Notes under the pieces: model-generated
Told to the model about the DNA's origin: nothing
Seen by the model: only the letters and a program-made list of their open reading frames with translations
Database searches by the model: none
Assembly (NCBI GenBank): GCA_039933105.1
Contig: JBDTOT010000001.1
Coordinates: forward strand, 1-64,000
Length of the DNA stretch: 64,000 nucleotides
Origin: FEN-1219 sp039933105
GTDB lineage: Bacteria > Pseudomonadota > Gammaproteobacteria > Steroidobacterales > Rariloculaceae
Reading direction: 5' to 3'
Made by a program: the position numbers and the translations under genes
Shown: piece by piece, positions 58,761-64,000 of the stretch
Layout of the letters: each line of letters starts with the position of its first letter
Numbering within the stretch: the stretch's first letter is position 1

Positions 58761-60038
58761 CTAGTAGCTCGACCGATCGATTTTCTCGCCGCGCAGATAC
58801 ACGTCGCGGATCTTGCGCGTGTTCGCGATGTCGTCGAGCGGATTCGCGTCGAGCACGATGAAGCTGCCCAGCTTGCCGGCGGCCACGGTGCCCGCGTCGT
58901 CGAGCTTCAGAAACGCGGCAGAGTTCTGCGTCGCAGACACAATCACGTCGGCGGGCGACATGCCCGTCGCCACCATGTCCGCCATCTCGAGGTGCGGCCC
59001 CCACGGCGTGTTGCCGTCGGTGCCCATGGAGATCGTGATGCCCTCGCGGCTCGCGCGCGCGAGGTTACGCGCCTGGATCGCGAAGAACGCCTGCGCTTGC
59101 GGGTTGTCCACTGCAGCGGCCTGCAGCGGTTCGAGCTGCGCCGGCGGCAGCGCCGGCGCGAGCCAGCTCACGTCCGTCGCAACGCCGCGATCGGGCAGGT
59201 TTGGAATGATCACGAAACCGGGATGCGCTTTGACCAACGCCACGAATTCGTCGTCGACGTCCATGTCGCGCACGCCATGCGCGAACGCATCGATGCCGCG
59301 ACGCAGGAGCTCCTTCGCGTCCGTCAGGTAGTACTCGTGCGCAATGGCGCGCAGACCCGCCTTGTGCGCTTCGTCGATCGCCGCGCCGTAGATGTCGGGC
59401 GCGAGCTTCGGGTACTTGCCGAGCCGGTCGTCGACCCAAACTTTGATGATGTCGACGCCGAGCGCGGCCTGCTCGCGCACGGCGGCGCGCGCTTCGTCGG
59501 CAGTCGTGACCCAGTACGGAACGTCGGAACGGCCAGGTTCGGGAGCGGTGATGCCACGGCCAGCGAGTCGATACAGCGCAGCGCCCGGAATCACTTCGTG
59601 GCGCACGGCGAAGACGTCGGCGCCGTTGTCCTGGCCGAGCGACAGCGCGGCGCTAACGCCGAAGTACGCGCGATGCTTGAGGTCCGCGATCAGCGCCTCG
59701 CGTTCGCGCGACAGATGCGTGTGCGAGTCGACGATGGCCGGCATCACCGTGAAGCCCGTGAGATCCACCTTCGTGGCGCCCGCCGGCAAGGTGACGGCAG
59801 CGGTGGCACCGACGATGCCGAAGTGATGATCCGGTCCGAGGGTGAACGTTGCGTTGTCGATCACCGTGCCGTCGCCGACGATGAGGCGCGCGCCGGTAAA
59901 CGCGGTGACTCCGGCGCCCGCCGAAGGCGTGCTCGACGCTGCGGGAGTGCCTGCGTCTCTTCCCGAGCACGCCGCCAACCCGAACAGCGCTACGGCTGCG
60001 ATGCCGCCGGCAACGCCGCGAACGATGAACTTGCGCAT
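58761..60038 (-). CDS. Lipoprotein amidohydrolase (imidazolonepropionase-like)
   Basis: The 425-residue protein has a lipobox LAAC (C24), so it is lipid-anchored after export. The amidohydrolase barrel has metal ligands H106 and H108 in DSHTHLS, further His in IAHEYYL and FAHGVRD, and the final Asp in GTDGN. Related proteins hydrolyse cyclic amides, dipeptides or imidazolones; no substrate can be named. The stop is 6 bases from the stop of the convergent MBL gene. No gene lies within the 42 bases up to the DUF6152 gene, so they may share a transcript. Confidence 0.85.
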   Translation of the reverse strand: MRKFIVRGVAGGIAAVALFGLAACSGRDAGTPAASSTPSAGAGVTAFTGARLIVGDGTVIDNATFTLGPDHHFGIVGATAAVTLPAGATKVDLTGFTVMPAIVDSHTHLSREREALIADLKHRAYFGVSAALSLGQDNGADVFAVRHEVIPGAALYRLAGRGITAPEPGRSDVPYWVTTADEARAAVREQAALGVDIIKVWVDDRLGKYPKLAPDIYGAAIDEAHKAGLRAIAHEYYLTDAKELLRRGIDAFAHGVRDMDVDDEFVALVKAHPGFVIIPNLPDRGVATDVSWLAPALPPAQLEPLQAAAVDNPQAQAFFAIQARNLARASREGITISMGTDGNTPWGPHLEMADMVATGMSPADVIVSATQNSAAFLKLDDAGTVAAGKLGSFIVLDANPLDDIANTRKIRDVYLRGEKIDRSSY

Positions 60039-60080
60039 GCCCGCCCCCGAGTGAACCGCCGAAATAGCAGTGAGCGGTCG

Positions 60081-60476
60081 CTACTCGAACGTCTCGCCCT
60101 TCTTCTGGCCCCAGCCGAATCCGTCCGAAGGACGCAGCAAGCTACGCATGCGCAGGCGGTGATCGTCCGGATTGCGGCCCGGGTTACCCGTGATGACGAC
60201 CTTGTCGCCCGGCTTCAGCGACTCGCGCGTGACGCCTTGGCCCGCGAGCGCACCGGCGCCGCCCCATTCCACGCCCCAACGCTGCATCTCGCCTTTGTCG
60301 TCCGGCGCCATCACGTGCACGAACGCATGCGGATTGCGAAACATGAACTGCACGAGCGTGCCCTCGATCTTGATCTCTTTGCCTTCGTCGTAGGTGGCCG
60401 TGAACGAGTGATGCGCGTAAAGCGGCGCAGCCACAGCGAACGAAACCAGCAATGCCCCCAAGACCTTAGCTTTCAT
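60081..60476 (-). CDS. DUF6152 family exported protein
   Basis: The product has 131 residues with a signal peptide of about 21 residues ending LYAHHSF. The mature region contains EIKIEGTLVQFMFRNPHAFV, WGGAGALAGQGVTRESLKPGD and VVITGNPGRNPDDHRLRM, the standard pattern of the small DUF6152 beta-barrel family. Function is unknown. ATG at 60476 follows GGAG. The upstream 219-base gap holds a perfect inverted repeat. Confidence 0.83.
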   Translation of the reverse strand: MKAKVLGALLVSFAVAAPLYAHHSFTATYDEGKEIKIEGTLVQFMFRNPHAFVHVMAPDDKGEMQRWGVEWGGAGALAGQGVTRESLKPGDKVVITGNPGRNPDDHRLRMRSLLRPSDGFGWGQKKGETFE

Positions 60477-60512
60477 AGTCGGATCTCCAAGTCGCCGATG
60501 CAGTAATTTACT

Positions 60513-60554
60513 CGAAAACTATTTGGACAGTCGGATTGCCGCCCATAGTTTTCG
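60513..60554. promoter_or_regulatory. Perfect 10-bp inverted repeat upstream of the DUF6152 gene
   Basis: CGAAAACTAT (60513-60522) and ATAGTTTTCG (60545-60554) are perfect inverted copies with a 22-base spacer; their centres are 32 bp apart, about three helical turns. The half-sites are AT-rich in a GC-rich genome. They could be an operator for a dimer pair or a 5' UTR hairpin of the gene starting at 60476. The rest of the gap from 60477 to 60695 holds no convincing gene. Confidence 0.5.
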
Positions 60555-60695
60555 CGGATGCCAGGAATTACGGGCGCGGCTGTGTACATAAGCTCATACG
60601 CTAGAAGGGATTTCCGATGGGTAGGCCGCATAGATTGCTCTTTTTGTTGGTGGGCCTCGAGCGGCCGATCATACCGCCGCAGGGCGAAGGGGCCA

Positions 60696-61508
60696 CTAGG
60701 GCGTGGTCGTCGGCACGTCGCTGAAGAAGGGGTTGCCGACGTCATCCTTCAGCTCGAGGAGAAACTGGTTGTTCTCCTGGCAGATGTATTCGGCGAGCTC
60801 GGCGCCCTCGGCCCACGGAATGTCCCATGCAATGGTCCAGGGCCGCGAATACGCGCCCGGGTCGTTGATCGTGGCTTCGTAGTGCAACGTATCGCGGTTC
60901 GGCCGCGAGATGCGCTCGAGAGTGGTGAGCTCGTCCGTGTGCATCGTGCCGTTGAAGTTCAGCCAGGTCTTCTCGTTGAACCCCGTGGTCTCGACGACGA
61001 GCGTGTCGCGTTCCCAATGTCCAACGGAATAGCCGAAGTAAGTCGGGTTCAAGTCCTCGCGCTTCGGCAGCGACCGGCCGTCCATGTGGATCTCGCGCCA
61101 GACATGCGCGCCGCCTTCGAAGATCACGACGATGCGATCGGCCTGCTGCAGGAACTGCGACGGATACGGCGTACCGAACATGCGCGGCCCGCCCGGCGGC
61201 AGACAAAAACCCTGCGGGTCGTAGGCGACCTGATTCGACTTGTTGTACTCGTACATTGCCTTGGTCCACGGCAGGAAGGGAATGCTCGTGTCAGGCCCAA
61301 TCACTTGCCTGCCAAAATCGGTGATCCAGGGCTGACTCCACATTCCGTGGCCGCCAAGATCGACTTTCCCATCGGGCAGCCGCGGGGTCGGGGCCGAAGC
61401 TTTGGTCGGCGTCGCAGCCCGGACTGTCGCCTGGGCGTTCGCGTGCGGCGACCCGAAAAGCAGCGCAGCGGCCGCGGCAACGACCGCGCCCATGACCTCC
61501 GTATGCAT
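60696..61508 (-). CDS. Exported protein of unknown function, paralogue of the one at 29298
   Basis: The product has 270 residues with a signal peptide of about 25 residues (ending ANAQ). It shares with the 29298-30434 protein the segments GHWERDTLVVETTGFN and EATINDPGAYSRPWTI and a terminal AEYICQENN. Between these lie PGGPRMFGTPYPSQFLQQAD and IVVIFEGGAHVWREIHMDGR, which look like beta strands. The ATG at 61508 follows GAGGGGGA; an earlier in-frame region is not coding. It follows the small 61535 gene by 26 bases and probably shares its transcript. Confidence 0.75.
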   Translation of the reverse strand: MHTEVMGAVVAAAAALLFGSPHANAQATVRAATPTKASAPTPRLPDGKVDLGGHGMWSQPWITDFGRQVIGPDTSIPFLPWTKAMYEYNKSNQVAYDPQGFCLPPGGPRMFGTPYPSQFLQQADRIVVIFEGGAHVWREIHMDGRSLPKREDLNPTYFGYSVGHWERDTLVVETTGFNEKTWLNFNGTMHTDELTTLERISRPNRDTLHYEATINDPGAYSRPWTIAWDIPWAEGAELAEYICQENNQFLLELKDDVGNPFFSDVPTTTP

Positions 61509-61534
61509 TGCGATCCCCCTCATGGCCGAGCGCA

Positions 61535-61933
61535 TCAGTTCAAGGTCACGGTGAAGCGACCTTTCTCGGCGCCAAACGTATAGGTGCCGGCGTAGGTGCG
61601 ATTGGTCCAGGAACCCAAGTTGGACAGGCGGCCCGTGGCGACGAACGGCCGTTTGCGCCCGCTCGCGTCCGGCATCGCGGCTTCGAGCTTCAGCGTCCAC
61701 GTGTCGACGTCGAGCCCGACCTTGTCGAGCGTGATGGCGTTCGGACCGGGATTGATCGTGCCGCTGAGCTCGGCGTTGCGCCAGTCGAGCACCAGCAGAA
61801 TGCGGTGCTTGTCGGCGTCGCTCGTACCCCAGTATCCGCTCCAAGCGCCTTTCGCCGGATGCCCCACTTGCGCTGACGCGAGGGTCGCGAACAGCAGGAA
61901 CGAGGCTGCCAGCATCGAAAGATGTCGCGCCAT
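61535..61933 (-). CDS. Small exported protein of unknown function
   Basis: The product has 132 residues with a signal peptide of about 21 residues ending ASAQ. The mature protein contains AWSGYWGTSDADKHRILLVL, NPGPNAITLDKVGLDVDTW and TYAGTYTFGAEKGRFTVTLN, consistent with a single small beta-barrel. It reads like a recurrent exported domain of soil bacteria, but I cannot name it. The ATG at 61933 is preferred to an upstream GTG because the signal peptide then has a normal length. Confidence 0.65.
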   Translation of the reverse strand: MARHLSMLAASFLLFATLASAQVGHPAKGAWSGYWGTSDADKHRILLVLDWRNAELSGTINPGPNAITLDKVGLDVDTWTLKLEAAMPDASGRKRPFVATGRLSNLGSWTNRTYAGTYTFGAEKGRFTVTLN

Positions 61934-62078
61934 GAGGTCGAACGCTCCAGCCACTGGTTTGCGGGGCGCTCGATGATACCGCCAGGCCGTGCTGCGGCAA
62001 TAGCTGCGAGGCGCAGCGATCTCAATGGTGGACTGAAGGGACGCGAGGCTTGCGTCCGCACGCTCGTCAGCAGAGAGA

Positions 62079-62121
62079 CGCTGCCGCGAAGCGCGCTCCG
62101 AGGCGCGCCGTCGCGGCAGTG
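62079..62121 (-). terminator. Terminator-like long hairpin after the lipoprotein gene
   Basis: CTGCCGCGA (62081-62089) pairs with TCGCGGCAG (62111-62119), and GCGCGC (62091-62096) pairs with GCGCGC (62103-62108) around TCCGAG. It starts 5 bases after the lipoprotein stop on the minus strand. There is only a mild T-rich tail, so it is either a weak terminator or an mRNA-stabilising 3' hairpin. Confidence 0.5.
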
Positions 62122-62125
62122 AACC

Positions 62126-62494
62126 TTAGCCCCGGGGCTTCAGCAGCTCCGCATTCGCCTTGTCTGCCTTGAGCATGGCAGACGCGTGGTCTTTGCAATC
62201 CGCCTGAGCGGTGCCGGCAAGAGCGTTGCAGGCCTTGGTGGCCACGTCGTAGTCGCCGTCTGCTTTTGCCATGGCTACCTCGTAGTCCTTGTTGGCCTGC
62301 GCTTCATTTACGTCGCGCTGCTGCGCGTTGATCGCTTGATTGCCTTCCCGGCGCGCGTCAGCGACGTTGCTCGAACGTTCGGACCGGGCGGCCGCGACGT
62401 CCTGATTCACTTGAGCAATTGGCTTGGGAGAGTCGCATGCCGCCACCATAGCGCCAAACGCGGCTACCGCTCCCATCATGATGATTTTGTTCAT
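62126..62494 (-). CDS. Small lipoprotein, Ala-rich
   Basis: The product has 122 residues with a lipobox VAAC (C20). The mature part is almost entirely helical, rich in Ala, Asp, Asn and Lys, with heptad-like repeats from about 25 to 85. A CNALAGTAQADCKDH pair of cysteines lies near the C-terminus. The sequence resembles small stress-related lipoproteins but no family is certain. ATG after a strong GGAGG. It is separated from aguB by 91 bases, which hold nothing clear. Confidence 0.78.
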   Translation of the reverse strand: MNKIIMMGAVAAFGAMVAACDSPKPIAQVNQDVAAARSERSSNVADARREGNQAINAQQRDVNEAQANKDYEVAMAKADGDYDVATKACNALAGTAQADCKDHASAMLKADKANAELLKPRG

Positions 62495-62585
62495 TTCTAC
62501 CTCCGCCTGCGTTGATGTCTCACAGCCGAAGGATCGCTGAGCGGGGGACGGGCGGTCTGTGCGCTATCGCACCACGACGGCGGGG

Positions 62586-63479
62586 CTATTCGTTGCCGAA
62601 TCGGCGCGTGATGTCGGCGTAAGCGTCGATGCGCCGGTCGCGGAAGAACGGCCAGCCGGCACGAACCGCATCGATCTCGGCCAGGTCGATCGTCTCCACG
62701 AGCACGGCCTCGCGATCCTGCGGCGCGCGCACGAGCACGCGGCCGTCAGGCGCCGCGATGAAGCTCTGACCCCAGAACTCGATGCCACCCGAGCCCCGCG
62801 GGTCGGGCTCGAAACCGGTGCGGTTCACGGCGACGACGAAGCAGCCGTTCGCGACCGCATGGCCGCGCTGCACGGTCTCCCACGCGCCGTGCTGGCGTTC
62901 GCCGTACTGCTCTTTCTCTTCCGGGTGCCAGCCGATCGCCGTTGGGTAGATCAGGAGCTCCGCACCCTGCATGGCGGTGAGACGCGCGGCCTCGGGATAC
63001 CACTGATCCCAACACACGAGCACGCCGAGCTGGGCCGGCTTCGTCTTGAATACCTTGAAACCGAGATCGCCGGGCGTGAAGTAATACTTCTCGTAGTACC
63101 GCGGATCGTCCGGGATATGCATCTTGCGGTACTTGCCGAGATAACCGCCATCCGCGTCCAGCACCGCCGCCGTATTGTGATAAAGACCGGCGGCGCGCTT
63201 CTCGAACAGGCTGGCCACGAGCGCTACTCCAAGCTCTTTGGCCAACGCGCCGAGCGTTTCGGTGCTCGGCCCAGGCACCGCTTCCGCAAGCGCGAACTGC
63301 GCGGCGTCCTCGCTCTGGCAGAAGTACCGCGAGCAGAACAGCTCCGGCAGCACGACCACGGCGGCGCCGCCGCGCGCAGCTTCGCGCACGCCGGCGATCG
63401 CGCGCGTGAGGTTATCGCCCGGGTCGGCGCTCATCGCGAGTTGGACGAGCCCGACGTTCAGCGGGCGGGCCGCCGTCAT
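62586..63479 (-). CDS. aguB: N-carbamoylputrescine amidase
   Basis: This 297-residue nitrilase-superfamily enzyme has the catalytic triad E46 (in VLPELF), K119 (in KYRKMHIP) and C156 (in VLVCWDQWYPE). It converts N-carbamoylputrescine to putrescine, CO2 and ammonia. The ATG overlaps the stop of speA by 4 bases. The agmatine deiminase AguA that normally links SpeA to this step is not in the window, so it is encoded elsewhere or replaced by another route. Confidence 0.92.
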   Translation of the reverse strand: MTAARPLNVGLVQLAMSADPGDNLTRAIAGVREAARGGAAVVVLPELFCSRYFCQSEDAAQFALAEAVPGPSTETLGALAKELGVALVASLFEKRAAGLYHNTAAVLDADGGYLGKYRKMHIPDDPRYYEKYYFTPGDLGFKVFKTKPAQLGVLVCWDQWYPEAARLTAMQGAELLIYPTAIGWHPEEKEQYGERQHGAWETVQRGHAVANGCFVVAVNRTGFEPDPRGSGGIEFWGQSFIAAPDGRVLVRAPQDREAVLVETIDLAEIDAVRAGWPFFRDRRIDAYADITRRFGNE

Positions 63480-64000
63480 CGCGGTGTTTCCCGCTCGATC
63501 GGCGTGTCGCAGTACGTAGTCTGCGGGAAGCACGCCATGTATTGATCCAGGATCTCCATGGCCTGCGTGGGGCGCACGACGTTCTGCTGGATCTTCGCGC
63601 GCACGAGCTCGCTCATGCGTCGGTGCAGATCGTTCGGGAAGTACTGCACTTGCGCGAGCATGTCCTGAACCGCCATACCGGGGATGATTTTCTCGATCCA
63701 GAAATTGTCGGGCTCCTCGTGATCCGCGTACACGTGCGCTTCCGACACGCGGCCGAACAGGTTGTGCGCATCGCCGATGATGTCCTCGTACGCGCCCGTC
63801 AGGAAGAAGCCCAGCAAATACGGGTCCCCGTTCCGCGGCGTGTGCAGCGGTAGGTGCCGGTTGTCGCGCGCCGACACGTAGTGCACCACCTTGCCGTCGG
63901 AGTCGCACGTGAGGTCCACGAGCACGGCACGCCGCTCCGGCTGCTCTCCGAGCCGATCGATCGGCAGGATCGGGAACGGCTGGCCGATGGCCCAGTGGTC
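63476..64000 (-). CDS. speA: Biosynthetic arginine decarboxylase, 3' part
   Basis: The 174 or so C-terminal residues of SpeA are visible; the gene continues beyond base 64000 on the minus strand. The segment WAIGQPFPILPIDRL and a following RRAVLVDLTCDSDG match SpeA residues near the C-terminal barrel. PYLLGFFLTGAYEDIIGDAH, NLFGRVSEAHVY and the C-terminal helices (LVRAKIQQNVVRPTQAMEIL) complete it. SpeA is PLP-dependent and makes agmatine from arginine. The PLP-lysine region lies outside the window. Its stop overlaps the aguB start, consistent with one polyamine operon. Confidence 0.92.
   Translation of the reverse strand, partial: DHWAIGQPFPILPIDRLGEQPERRAVLVDLTCDSDGKVVHYVSARDNRHLPLHTPRNGDPYLLGFFLTGAYEDIIGDAHNLFGRVSEAHVYADHEEPDNFWIEKIIPGMAVQDMLAQVQYFPNDLHRRMSELVRAKIQQNVVRPTQAMEILDQYMACFPQTTYCDTPIERETPR

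Noticed and set aside
60473..60631. A 52-codon minus-strand frame overlapping the DUF6152 start
   Set aside because: Its third positions are only about half GC, unlike real genes here, and it covers the inverted repeat and promoter region.

Overview
The window is a GC-rich chromosomal segment (third codon positions are mostly G or C) with dense, often overlapping genes and no rRNA, tRNA, phage or insertion sequence. The gene set fits a free-living, aerobic gammaproteobacterium: RimO, a SpeA/AguB polyamine branch, a TonB receptor next to YfiR and a hybrid kinase, a trehalose operon, a type II NADH dehydrogenase and many secreted oxidoreductases and hydrolases. A Steroidobacter/Nevskia-like lineage is my guess from gene content only.

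Layout. 1-9425: the end of an unidentified plus-strand gene, then minus-strand soxC-soxD-HDOD, ndh-2 with a MaoC hydratase, a secreted protein, a glycosyltransferase-like protein with an MFS exporter, and a dicarboxylate/amino-acid symporter. 9521-11522: a VOC protein and rimO. 11611-24712: a complete assimilatory nitrate locus in the order nasT, nasS, regulatory leader, nrtA, nrtB, fused nrtCD, porin, nirB, nirD, nasA. 24716-31691: a minus-strand run with an ATP-dependent DNA ligase, a CPXCG protein, a Tat-exported sulfatase, a ClC transporter and two secreted proteins. 31837-39267: a signalling block with YfiR, a hybrid histidine kinase, a divergent TonB receptor and a PAS/GAF/GGDEF/EAL protein. 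39464-39975: an arsC remnant and an orphan gene. 40108-45410: otsB, GH15, otsA and an MscS-type channel. 45552-51688: GST, DUF1015, an FMN hydroxyacid oxidase, and a secreted VOC protein with a PQQ dehydrogenase. 51685-57597: a 1970-codon double UvrA. 57723-62494: secreted or lipid-anchored hydrolases and small exported proteins. 62586-64000: aguB and the 3' end of speA.

The nitrate locus shows its whole control circuit. Upstream of nrtA lie two NtrC-like sites 31 bp apart, a sigma-54 -24/-12 promoter, and a leader with two hexaloop hairpins (A at loop position 1, G at position 4) whose second stem shares bases with a U8 intrinsic terminator. This matches the ANTAR antitermination mechanism, so nasS/nasT just upstream should relieve termination when nitrate is present, while NtrC reports nitrogen limitation.

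The most unusual feature is in the linker of the double uvrA. Two long palindromic elements (54380-54523 and 54585-54714) each have a 56-bp core. The cores are 52/56 identical and lie in opposite orientation. Each core is flanked by inverted arms (44 bp and 37 bp, one mismatch each) that are self-complementary but unrelated between the two copies. They are read through in frame and separate the two UvrA modules.
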